From the NCBI RefSeq assembly GCF_021603585.1, contig NZ_BQHI01000007.1, positions 186,001 through 250,000 of the forward strand: a DNA stretch of 64,000 nt, given 5' to 3'. Within the stretch, counting starts at the first letter, position 1; each line of letters starts with the position of its first letter. Of the stretch, positions 34,996 to 42,671 are shown one piece after another. The translations under genes and the position numbers were made by a program. A model generated the notes under the pieces. That model was not told the DNA's origin. It worked only from the letters and a program-made list of their open reading frames with translations, and ran no database searches. Source of the stretch: Pseudomonas sputi. Its GTDB lineage: Bacteria > Pseudomonadota > Gammaproteobacteria > Pseudomonadales > Pseudomonadaceae.

Positions 34996-35913
34996 TTACA
35001 GTTTGGACTTAACGGCCGGCAACGCATCTTTGCCGTCCACGGTCTTCACACCCTCAAGCCACTTGTCCAACACCCCCGGATTGGCCTTGATCCACGCCTT
35101 CGCCGCCTCCGCATTGCTGACCTTCTTGTTCACCACTTCGGCCATGATGCTGTTCTCCATCTCCTGAGTGAACGAAAGATTGGTCAGCAATTTACCCACA
35201 TTCGGACAGGCCTCGGCGTAGCCCTTGCGAGTCAGGGTGTAGACGCTACCCGTGTCGCCAAAGTACTTCTCGCCACCCTTGAGGTAATGCATTTTCAGCT
35301 GCACGTTCATCGGGTGCGGGGTCCAGCCGAGGAAGGTGACGAATTTCTGCTTCTTCACCGCCCGCGAGACTTCGGCCAGCATCGCCTGTTCGCTGGACTC
35401 AATCAGCTTCCACTGGCCCATGTCGAAGTCGTTCTTCTTGATGATTTCTTGCAGCGAAATGTTTGCTGGCGCGCCGGAGCCGATGCCGTAGATCTTGCGC
35501 TCGAACTTGTCCGCATATTTGTTCAGGTCAGCAAAGTTATGCACACCCGCATCCCACACGTAATCCGGCACGGCCAGGGTGAATTCGGTGCCGTCGAGGT
35601 TCTTCGCCAATTGGGTGACGTCACCGGTGGCGACGAACTTGTCGTAGAAACCCTGCTGCGCCGGCATCCAGTTGCCGAGGAACACGTCGACCTGGCCATC
35701 CTTCAAGCCGCCGAAGGTGATCGGCACTGCGAGGGTGTCGACCTTGGCCTTGTAGCCCATGCCATCGAGCAGAAATCCGGTGATGGCGTTGGTTGCGGCG
35801 ATGTCGCTCCAGCCGGGATCGGCCATTTTCACCGTGTCGCAGCTCTCGGCGAACGCGGATGCACTGCCCAGTGCCAGCAGACTGACCGTCACGACTGTGG
35901 ATAACTTGACCAT
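34996..35913 (-). CDS. choX: Choline ABC-transporter substrate-binding protein
   Basis: A periplasmic binding protein of the OpuAC/ChoX type, 305 residues. It has a signal peptide (MVKLSTVVTVSLLALGSASAFA) and aromatic residues typical of quaternary-amine pockets (VKMADPGWSDI, LGNWMPAQQ, FLGWTPHPM). It should deliver choline or choline sulfate to an ABC permease, which is not encoded here. The start is ATG 35913; longer frames enter betC. The gap to betC is 16 bp, so they form an operon. A perfect DnaA box lies in the signal-peptide codons (35896-35904). Confidence 0.92.
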   Translation of the reverse strand: MVKLSTVVTVSLLALGSASAFAESCDTVKMADPGWSDIAATNAITGFLLDGMGYKAKVDTLAVPITFGGLKDGQVDVFLGNWMPAQQGFYDKFVATGDVTQLAKNLDGTEFTLAVPDYVWDAGVHNFADLNKYADKFERKIYGIGSGAPANISLQEIIKKNDFDMGQWKLIESSEQAMLAEVSRAVKKQKFVTFLGWTPHPMNVQLKMHYLKGGEKYFGDTGSVYTLTRKGYAEACPNVGKLLTNLSFTQEMENSIMAEVVNKKVSNAEAAKAWIKANPGVLDKWLEGVKTVDGKDALPAVKSKL

Positions 35914-35929
35914 GGACTTCCCCTTAACG

Positions 35930-37444
35930 TTATTGGTTTTGGCAGGGTTGTGGATAACGGGCCTTGCGCTCCAGGTCATCGAGGTCGATGTGGTTGCGCA
36001 TGTATTGTTGGCTGGCGTCCACCAGCGGCTGGTGATCCCAGCTCTTCAATTTGCCGATCGTCAGCGCATCGGCGACGAAACGCCGGCGGCGTTGACTTTC
36101 GAGGACATCGCGGTGAATCGCCGGGAGGTCCCACTTGGCTCGCGCTTCGGCAAGAAAATCGTCGAACAGCTGGCGATGTTGTGGTGATTGGCTGAGTTCT
36201 TCCTGTTCGCGTGGATCGTTATCCACATCGAAGAGTAGGCAAGGGTCGGTTTCGCTGTAGATAAATTTGAAGGCGCCGCGACGGATCATCATCAGCGGAC
36301 TGACGGTGCCCTCGGCCATGTATTCGCCGAACACTTCGTCGTGACCGCCCTGCCCCTGCAGGTGTGGAACCAACGAGCGTCCGTCCAGTGGGAGGTTAGG
36401 TTCCAGGCTGCCGCCGGCCAGTTCGACGAAGGTCGGCAACAGATCGGCGGTGGACACAGCGGCACTGACGCGGCCCGATTTGAACTGACCGGGCGCACTT
36501 ATCAACAGGGGCACCCGGGCGGCCATCTCGAACCAGTGCATTTTGTACCAGAGGCCCTTTTCTCCCAGCATGTCGCCATGGTCACCGGAAAACACGATAA
36601 CGGTGTCGTCCATCAGCCCACAGTCTTCGAGGGTTTGCAGAAGTTTGCCGACGTTGGCGTCGATATAGCTGCACGCACCGAAGTATGCGCGTCGCGCGTC
36701 GCGGATTTTATCCACAGGCAGCGGCTTGTCCCACAGGTCATAAACCTTGAGCAAACGCTGGGAGTGCGGATCGAGTGAATGTTGATCCGGGGTCGTCGGA
36801 AGCGGGATATCCGCATCGTCGTACAAATCCCAGAACGCCTTGGGAATCGTGTACGGGTCGTGAGGGTGAGTCATCGACACGGTCAGGCAGAACGGCTGGT
36901 CGCCGTCCTCGCGGATATGGTCGAACAGGTATTGCTGAGCCTTGAACACCACCTCTTCATCGAAGTCGAGCTGGTTGGTGCGTACACACGGCCCGGCCTG
37001 AAGCACCGAAGACATGTTGTGATACCAGCTCGGCCGTACATCGGGCTCGTCCCAATTCACGGCCCAGCCGTAGTCGGCCGGGTAGATGTCGCTGGTCAGG
37101 CGTTCTTCGTAGCCGTGCAGTTGATCGGGGCCGCAGAAATGCATCTTGCCTGACAGCGCGGTGCGATAGCCCAGGCGGCGCAGGTAATGGGCATAAGTGG
37201 GAATGTCAGCGGGGAAATCGGCGGCGTTGTCGTAGGCGCCTATCTTGCTCGGCAACTGGCCACTGACCAAGGTGAAACGCGACGGCGCGCACAACGGGCT
37301 GTTGCAATACGCGGCATCGAACACCACGCCTTGTTCGGCGAGGCGGCTGAGATTCGGCAGTTTGATGGGCGAAGGACCGTAGAACGGCAACATTGGCGCG
37401 GCCATTTGATCGGCCATGATGAAAAGAATGTTCTTGCGCTTCAT
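35930..37444 (-). CDS. betC: Choline-sulfatase
   Basis: Hydrolyses choline-O-sulfate to choline and sulfate, feeding glycine-betaine synthesis. The 504 residues hold the sulfatase signature CAPSR with Cys52 as the residue converted to formylglycine, metal-site residues in NILFIMADQ and FSGDHGDMLGEKG, and a characteristic C-terminal choline-sulfatase domain. The start is ATG 37444 (MKRKNILFIM). It is divergent from its LysR regulator. Perfect DnaA boxes lie at 35949-35957, 36219-36227 and 36708-36716 inside the gene. Confidence 0.96.
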   Translation of the reverse strand: MKRKNILFIMADQMAAPMLPFYGPSPIKLPNLSRLAEQGVVFDAAYCNSPLCAPSRFTLVSGQLPSKIGAYDNAADFPADIPTYAHYLRRLGYRTALSGKMHFCGPDQLHGYEERLTSDIYPADYGWAVNWDEPDVRPSWYHNMSSVLQAGPCVRTNQLDFDEEVVFKAQQYLFDHIREDGDQPFCLTVSMTHPHDPYTIPKAFWDLYDDADIPLPTTPDQHSLDPHSQRLLKVYDLWDKPLPVDKIRDARRAYFGACSYIDANVGKLLQTLEDCGLMDDTVIVFSGDHGDMLGEKGLWYKMHWFEMAARVPLLISAPGQFKSGRVSAAVSTADLLPTFVELAGGSLEPNLPLDGRSLVPHLQGQGGHDEVFGEYMAEGTVSPLMMIRRGAFKFIYSETDPCLLFDVDNDPREQEELSQSPQHRQLFDDFLAEARAKWDLPAIHRDVLESQRRRRFVADALTIGKLKSWDHQPLVDASQQYMRNHIDLDDLERKARYPQPCQNQ

Positions 37445-37495
37445 GTGATCGCGGCATTCCATAGTGAATATTTATGCGACATTGCTGCGATTGAG

Positions 37496-37508
37496 CATGG
37501 ATTCCATG
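37496..37508. promoter_or_regulatory. 13-bp palindrome in the betC-lysR divergent promoter
   Basis: CATGGATTCCATG is a perfect inverted repeat centred on one T. It lies 52 bp upstream of the betC start and 51 bp upstream of the LysR start, so it may be the activation site of the LysR protein or a site for another regulator. Assignment is by symmetry and position only. Confidence 0.45.
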
Positions 37509-37545
37509 CATTTTCCGGTAAAGCCCGCGCCGGGCAATGACTAGG

Positions 37546-37560
37546 ATAAGCACAGCTTAT
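37546..37560. promoter_or_regulatory. LysR-type T-N11-A operator overlapping the regulator's start codon
   Basis: ATAAGC (37546-37551), ACA and GCTTAT (37555-37560) form a perfect inverted repeat. It contains T-N11-A (37547 and 37559), the core shape of LysR-family binding sites. Its right arm overlaps the ATG of the LysR gene at 37559. Binding there would block translation initiation signals or elongation and so give negative autoregulation. Confidence 0.6.
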
Positions 37561-38509
37561 GTATGAAGCCCTCGGTGATTTGTCCCTGGATCTGCTGCGC
37601 GCCTTCGAGGCGGCGGCCCGTCATCACAGTTTTACCGCTGCGGCGGTGGAACTCGGGACTACTCAGCCAGCCATCAGTCAGCAGATCAAACGGCTGGAGG
37701 AACAGCTCGGAACACGGCTGTTCGACCGGATCTACCGAGGTATCGAGATGACCGAGGTCGGTTCGATCCTTTTCGAGCAAGTCACCCTCGGTTTGCAGAA
37801 TATCGACGCAGGATTAAGCGCGATCAGCGCACAACAGCAACATGAAGTGCTGCAGGTCGCCACCGATTTCGCCTTTGCCGCGTACTGGTTGATGCCGCGT
37901 CTGCACCGTTTTCACGAAGCCAATCCGCAGGTCGATGTCAGCCTGGTCACCAGCGAGCGCAATCACAACATGCTGCGCCCGGATATCGACGTTGCCGTGC
38001 TGTTCGGCGACGGTCGCTTCAAACAGGGCGAAAGTCACTGGCTGTTCAGCGAAGAAGTGTTTCCGGTGTGCAGCCCGCAATTGCTCAAGGATCGCGCTCT
38101 GCCTTTGCCGCCCCAGGCTTTGCTGGAGTTTGCGCTGTTGCACCTGCGCGGGGAGAACAGCAGCAACTGGTTCGAGTGGAGCGGCCTGTTCCGCGAACTA
38201 GGCATCAACACGCCGCCCGCGCCGGGACAGCTGCGCTTCGACAATTACACCTTACTGATTCAAGCGGCGATTGGCGGTCAGGGCGTGGCCATCGGCTGGC
38301 GGCACCTTGTGGATAACTTGCTGCCCCAAGGTCTGTTGTGCCGACCGATCGCCGAAACCACCTTGTCGCGCCTCGGTTATTACGTAGTGCTGCCACAGCG
38401 CAAGCGCCGGGGCGCGTTGATCCAGACCTTCGTGGACTGGCTGATGGCCGAACAGGCCAGCAGCGCCGAATCCCTGGCCGGGCTGCCGCTGCCGTCCATT
38501 GCGGTTTGA
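37559..38509 (+). CDS. LysR-family regulator of choline-sulfate utilisation
   Basis: A 316-residue regulator with an N-terminal winged helix-turn-helix (about 9-68, SFTAAAVELGTTQPAISQQIKRLEEQL) and a substrate-binding domain. The opening MYEALGDLSLDLLRAFEAAAR and the location beside betC match the choline-sulfate utilisation regulators of pseudomonads. It probably activates betC-choX with choline sulfate or choline as inducer. A perfect DnaA box lies within the gene (38308-38316). Confidence 0.92.
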   Translation: MYEALGDLSLDLLRAFEAAARHHSFTAAAVELGTTQPAISQQIKRLEEQLGTRLFDRIYRGIEMTEVGSILFEQVTLGLQNIDAGLSAISAQQQHEVLQVATDFAFAAYWLMPRLHRFHEANPQVDVSLVTSERNHNMLRPDIDVAVLFGDGRFKQGESHWLFSEEVFPVCSPQLLKDRALPLPPQALLEFALLHLRGENSSNWFEWSGLFRELGINTPPAPGQLRFDNYTLLIQAAIGGQGVAIGWRHLVDNLLPQGLLCRPIAETTLSRLGYYVVLPQRKRRGALIQTFVDWLMAEQASSAESLAGLPLPSIAV

Positions 38510-38513
38510 AGGA

Positions 38514-39173
38514 TCAGCAGGCGGCGACAAAATCCACGTGCTGACGGATATGCAGATTCAGCCGCAGCTCATCGGCAATCCCCACCGCCACCCGGTTCAG
38601 GCGTTCCAGCGGTTCGGCCAGACCCGGTTCCAGCGTGCGGCCGACCTGACTGAAATGCTCGATCGTCAGCCCGGCGACGCTGCGTGGTGCGTTGACCAGC
38701 GTCCAGTGCAGCGGGCTGCTTTGCAGGGCTTCGTGCACTTCTTCGGCGGCGTGGCGTTGCAGCGGGTCGGCGTTTTCCGGATCGTCCAGTGCTTCGAATT
38801 CGCCGATGACAAACAGCCGCGAGACGTTTGCCGCCTGTAGCCCATCGATCAGCGCATCCACCGCCAGCACCTGTTCCACCGGCCCCAGCACCACGGATTT
38901 CTCGACATGATCGCTGCTCAGCGGCAAGCCCGGTGCATTGAGCAGGCAAATCACTTTCGAGCTGCCGGCCACGCTCTGATTGACCCGCTCGGCATCGAGC
39001 AGGTCACCACTTTTAGTGCGCAGCCCCGGCCGTGGGGCGAGCGCCGTCAAATCGTCGAGGATGGCAATGACTTCGTGCTGGCGGCGCAGCAGTTCAGCCA
39101 TCAACGCACTGCCCAGGCTACTCATGGCACCATAGAGCACCACTTTCACCGCCGGGGTTTCGGCATTTTTCAT
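38514..39173 (-). CDS. NAD(P)-binding short-chain-like oxidoreductase
   Basis: The 219 residues form a single Rossmann domain of the NmrA/atypical-SDR type (VVLYGAMSSLGSALMAELLRRQHEV near the start, LFVIGEFEAL in the middle). The classical YxxxK catalytic pair is not evident, so activity may be limited to NAD(P)H binding or reduction of small quinones or carbonyls. The start ATG 39173 is chosen because the longer frame to 39536 is antisense to the next gene. It converges with the LysR gene, 4 bp away. Confidence 0.8.
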   Translation of the reverse strand: MKNAETPAVKVVLYGAMSSLGSALMAELLRRQHEVIAILDDLTALAPRPGLRTKSGDLLDAERVNQSVAGSSKVICLLNAPGLPLSSDHVEKSVVLGPVEQVLAVDALIDGLQAANVSRLFVIGEFEALDDPENADPLQRHAAEEVHEALQSSPLHWTLVNAPRSVAGLTIEHFSQVGRTLEPGLAEPLERLNRVAVGIADELRLNLHIRQHVDFVAAC

Positions 39174-39257
39174 GGCTGAGGTTCCTTTTGTTTTCCCTTG
39201 TATAGCGTGTGACATACGGGCAACGCCGAGGGTTCGAACCGATTCAGAGGGTTTGCG

Positions 39258-39584
39258 ATGCAGACGATCAAGGGTTATCACGCCCACGTTTATTACGACG
39301 CCAGCACGATCGAACAGGCGCGGGCGCTGTGTGAGCAGGCGGCGGCGCTGTTTCCATTGAAGATGGGTCGCGTGCATGAACGCCCGGTCGGCCCGCACCC
39401 GGACTGGAGCTGCCAGCTGGCCTTCGGCCCTGAACTGATCGGCGACGTGTTGCCGTGGCTGGCGCTCAATCGCAAGGGGTTGGTGGTGTTCCTGCACCCG
39501 GACACCGGCGATGACTTGCTCGACCACACCGAGCACGCGATCTGGATGGGCGCGATACGGCCGCTGGATCTGTCTGTTTTTTAA
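39258..39584 (+). CDS. DOPA 4,5-dioxygenase family protein
   Basis: A 108-residue protein with the family's histidine pattern: GYHAHVYYD at the start, GRVHERPVGPHPDW, and FLHPDTGDDLLDHTEHAIWMG. Plant and fungal relatives cleave the ring of DOPA; bacterial members are mostly uncharacterised and may act on other catechols. No partner catechol pathway lies nearby. It ends one base before the convergent GFA gene. Confidence 0.88.
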   Translation: MQTIKGYHAHVYYDASTIEQARALCEQAAALFPLKMGRVHERPVGPHPDWSCQLAFGPELIGDVLPWLALNRKGLVVFLHPDTGDDLLDHTEHAIWMGAIRPLDLSVF

Positions 39585-39986
39585 TCAGATGGTTTCTTCG
39601 GGTTCGCCCGGCAAATGCTCGTCCAGATGCAGCCATGGTATCTGGCTGTCGGTCCAGATATGCCGCTCGGCGGCGGCCTGCTCCGGATGATCCAGCGTGG
39701 CCACCGTCAGATCGATGCTCTCGGGGCTGAGCAACGTCACCAGCGCCAGTTGTGCGCCGCAGTTCGGGCAGAAAAACCGGGCGCAGGTGGTCGATGAGTC
39801 ATAGCGCGAAGGCGTCCCGGCCAGCCACTGGAAGTTCGCCGCCGGCACCGTGATCCAGGTCGTGACGATGCCGCCGCTGACCTTTCGACAGACCGAACAA
39901 TGGCAGTGGGCAATGTCGTGCAATGCTCCGCTGAACTGATAGCGGATATGTCCGCAGTGGCAGCCGCCGCCGTGCAACTCAGTCAT
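39585..39986 (-). CDS. GFA/CENP-V family protein (zinc-binding, glutathione-dependent formaldehyde-activating type)
   Basis: A 133-residue protein with the zinc motifs of this family: GGGCHCGHIRYQ (first Cys cluster), HCHCSVCRKVSGG and FFCPNCGAQLAL. The founding member binds S-hydroxymethylglutathione; many paralogs have no proven activity. No formaldehyde dehydrogenase gene is next to it. Confidence 0.88.
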   Translation of the reverse strand: MTELHGGGCHCGHIRYQFSGALHDIAHCHCSVCRKVSGGIVTTWITVPAANFQWLAGTPSRYDSSTTCARFFCPNCGAQLALVTLLSPESIDLTVATLDHPEQAAAERHIWTDSQIPWLHLDEHLPGEPEETI

Positions 39987-40310
39987 CGTCCTGCCCTCCG
40001 CTTCCCGTGTTCATTGACTCTAGCCCGCATCCGACGGCCTGTTGGCCGTTCGCCCAGAGCTTTGCTGCGCGAAAGGTAGCCGAAAGGTTCCCCGATTAGG
40101 ATCGCCCCCACTGCCGGCACCAGACCGGTTGGCCAACGCGTGTGATTGCCCGCACGTCAGGCCCGATTAACAACAACAATGGTGATTCTGATGTCCTCTG
40201 CAACCCGCCTCTTCGCTGTAACTCCGCCCGTACGCCTCGTGCTTCCCGTTCTGCGCTGATCCCGTCCGATCCGCTCACTTACTTAGCCGCGCTACGCCTG
40301 GAGTATTCCC
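39987..40310 (+). promoter_or_regulatory. Leader region of the CitMHS transporter with an A-rich CA-type motif and a short upstream reading frame
   Basis: There is no annotated-size gene here. AACAACAACAA at 40169-40179 contains AANAANAA, the form of the Hfq/Crc target used in carbon-catabolite repression in Pseudomonas. It is directly followed by ATG 40179, which opens a 26-codon frame ending with TGA at 40257-40259 (an in-frame ATG also lies at 40191). The transporter ATG follows at 40311 with GGAG at 40299. The small frame lacks a strong ribosome binding site. Confidence 0.5.
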
Positions 40311-41618
40311 ATGCTGACTTTCCTTGGCTTCGCCATGGTCATCACGTTCATGTTCCTGATCATGACCAAGCGCCTGTCTGCGCTGATCGCTCTGATCATC
40401 ATCCCGATCCTGTTCGCCCTGTTCGGTGGCTTCGCCCCGAAGATCGGCCCGATGATGCTCGAAGGTATTACCAAGCTTGCGCCGACCGGCGTGATGCTGA
40501 TGTTCGCCATTCTGTATTTCGCCCTGATGATCGATTCCGGCCTGTTCGACCCGGCCGTGCGCAAGATCCTCAAACTGGTCAAGGGCGACCCGCTGAAAGT
40601 TTCGGTCGGTACCGCCGTACTGGCGCTCGTCGTTTCCCTCGATGGTGACGGCGCGACCACTTATATGATCTGCGTGGCCGCCATGCTGCCGCTGTACAGC
40701 CGTATCGGCATGAGCCCGCGGATCATGGCCGGTCTGATCATCCTCGCCGGTGGCGTGATGAACATGACCCCATGGGGTGGCCCGACCGCCCGTGCCGCCA
40801 GTGCGCTGCACGTCGACCCGTCGGACATTTTCGTACCGATGATCCCGGCGATGGCTGCCGGTGTGGTGGCGATCCTGATCATTGCCTACTTCTACGGCAA
40901 ACGTGAGCGTGCGCGTCTGGGTGAGCTGCACCTGATCGGCGACGAAATCGATCACAGCGAAATCAGCGTCTCGCAATTCCCGGATGCCCGCCGTCCGAAA
41001 CTGATCTGGTTCAACGGCCTGCTGACCTTGGCCCTGATGTGCACGTTGATCGCCGGCCTGTTGCCGCTGCCGGTGCTGTTCATGGTGGCATTCAGTATTG
41101 CCATGATCGTCAATTACCCTTGCCTGCAAATGCAGAAGGATCGCGTCGCGGCCCACGCCGGCAGCGTGCTGTCGGTGGTCAGTCTGATCTTCGCGGCAGG
41201 CATTTTCACCGGTATCCTGTCGGGCACCGGCATGGTCGACGCGATGTCGAAAAGCCTGCTGGCGGTGATCCCTGATGTCCTCGGCCCGTACCTGGCGGTG
41301 ATCACGGCGTTGGTGAGCATGCCGTTCACGTTCTTCATGTCGAACGACGCGTTCTACTACGGTGTATTGCCGGTGTTGTCCGAAGCGGCCAGCCATTACG
41401 GCATCACGGCGGTGGAAATGGCCCGTGCCTCGATCGTCGGTCAGCCGGTTCACCTGCTGAGTCCACTGGTGCCGTCGACATACCTGCTGGTGGCACTGGC
41501 GGGGATCGAGTTCGGCGATCACCAGCGTTTCACCCTGAAGTGGGCAGTGCTGGTCTGCCTGTGCATACTGGCAGCCGCCTTGCTGCTGGGGACTTTCCCG
41601 CTGTTCGGCACGTTGTAA
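40311..41618 (+). CDS. CitMHS-family citrate/H+ (metal-citrate) symporter
   Basis: A 435-residue inner-membrane carrier with about twelve hydrophobic segments. It has the family stretches SLDGDGATTYMICVAAMLPLY, GGVMNMTPWGGPTARAASAL and FFMSNDAFYYGVLPVL. CitMHS members take up citrate complexed to Mg2+ or Ca2+ with protons. The leader carries a possible Hfq/Crc site, which would fit a carbon-source transporter. A 14-bp stem terminator follows. Confidence 0.9.
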   Translation: MLTFLGFAMVITFMFLIMTKRLSALIALIIIPILFALFGGFAPKIGPMMLEGITKLAPTGVMLMFAILYFALMIDSGLFDPAVRKILKLVKGDPLKVSVGTAVLALVVSLDGDGATTYMICVAAMLPLYSRIGMSPRIMAGLIILAGGVMNMTPWGGPTARAASALHVDPSDIFVPMIPAMAAGVVAILIIAYFYGKRERARLGELHLIGDEIDHSEISVSQFPDARRPKLIWFNGLLTLALMCTLIAGLLPLPVLFMVAFSIAMIVNYPCLQMQKDRVAAHAGSVLSVVSLIFAAGIFTGILSGTGMVDAMSKSLLAVIPDVLGPYLAVITALVSMPFTFFMSNDAFYYGVLPVLSEAASHYGITAVEMARASIVGQPVHLLSPLVPSTYLLVALAGIEFGDHQRFTLKWAVLVCLCILAAALLLGTFPLFGTL

Positions 41619-41631
41619 CGGTACCCAACTC

Positions 41632-41664
41632 ACCATGACGCCAGCTGATTGCTGGCGTCATGGT
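41632..41664 (+). terminator. Long-stem terminator after the CitMHS gene
   Basis: ACCATGACGCCAGC (41632-41645) pairs over 14 bases with GCTGGCGTCATGGT (41651-41664) around the loop TGATT. A short T-stretch follows. It lies 13 bp after the transporter stop and before terC. Confidence 0.8.
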
Positions 41665-41689
41665 TTAACACTCGCTCAAAGGAATACAC

Positions 41690-42457
41690 ATGGAATGGCT
41701 GACCAACCCTGAGATCTGGGTTGCCTTCTTCACCCTGACCGCCCTGGAAATCGTTCTGGGCATCGATAACATCATCATGATTTCGATCCTGGTCAGCCGC
41801 ATGCCCAAACACATGCAGCAGCGCACCCGGATCTTCGGCCTTGGCCTGGCCATGATCACGCGGATCCTGTTGCTGCTGTCGATCACCTGGGTCATGCGCC
41901 TCACCGCCGACCTGTTCGAAGTGTTCGGCCAGGGCATTTCCGGTCGCGACCTGATCCTGTTCTTCGGTGGCCTGTTCCTGCTGTGGAAAAGCTCCCAGGA
42001 GATGTACCACGCACTGGAAGGTGAAGACGAAACCGGCGACGAGCCTTCGGGCAAGGGCGGCAACTTCCTCTACACCATCATCCAGATCGCGATCATCGAC
42101 ATCGTGTTCTCGCTGGACTCGGTGATCACCGCCGTCGGCATGGTGTCCCACGTACCTGTGATGGTCGCCGCGATCATCGTGGCCGTGCTGGTGATGATGC
42201 TGGCCTCGGGCAAGATCAGCGAGTTCATCGACCAGCACCCGTCGCTGAAAATGCTCGCGCTGTCGTTCCTGCTGGTGGTCGGCACCGTGCTGATTGCCGA
42301 ATCGTTCGACGTGCACGTACCGAAAGGCTACGTCTACTTCGCCATGGCGTTCTCGCTGGCGGTCGAAGCGATCAACATCAAGATGCGCACCGCCATCGCG
42401 AAAAAACGCAAACAGCAGGATCCGGTGAAACTGCGCAAGGACATTCCGGGTCAGTAA
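41690..42457 (+). CDS. TerC-family integral membrane protein
   Basis: The 255 residues have about seven membrane segments and the conserved acidic motifs of TerC/Alx proteins (ALEIVLGIDNIIMISIL near residue 20 and IIDIVFSLDSVITAVGM near residue 130). These proteins are linked to tellurite resistance or to export of metals such as Mn2+. Substrate is not evident here. AAAGGAATACAC precedes the ATG. A UUCG-loop terminator follows 22 bp after the stop. Confidence 0.92.
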   Translation: MEWLTNPEIWVAFFTLTALEIVLGIDNIIMISILVSRMPKHMQQRTRIFGLGLAMITRILLLLSITWVMRLTADLFEVFGQGISGRDLILFFGGLFLLWKSSQEMYHALEGEDETGDEPSGKGGNFLYTIIQIAIIDIVFSLDSVITAVGMVSHVPVMVAAIIVAVLVMMLASGKISEFIDQHPSLKMLALSFLLVVGTVLIAESFDVHVPKGYVYFAMAFSLAVEAINIKMRTAIAKKRKQQDPVKLRKDIPGQ

Positions 42458-42479
42458 CCCGGACGCTGCGCAAAAGATC

Positions 42480-42502
42480 AAAGGGCCTTCGGGCCCTTTT
42501 TT
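42480..42502 (+). terminator. Intrinsic terminator after the TerC gene
   Basis: A GC-rich stem (42481-42487 with 42492-42498) is closed by a TTCG tetraloop and followed by a six-T run. This is a strong rho-independent terminator. Confidence 0.93.
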
Positions 42503-42671
42503 CATGGCCGCATGAACCTGTTTTCATGACACTTTTGTTTCAATCCCCGCTTTAGCTGTGCAATGCTGGCGCCCAGACCGTTAGCCAACTACAGCTTAAG
42601 TATCAGAACGTAGAAATTGCGCGGTACCGTCCACTTGCCCCTCTGGGGCGCTGCGATTACAGGGGGTCTGC

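Noticed and set aside
35930-37444. Arylsulfatase rather than choline-sulfatase
   Set aside because: The choX gene, LysR regulator and C-terminal domain fit choline-sulfatase better.
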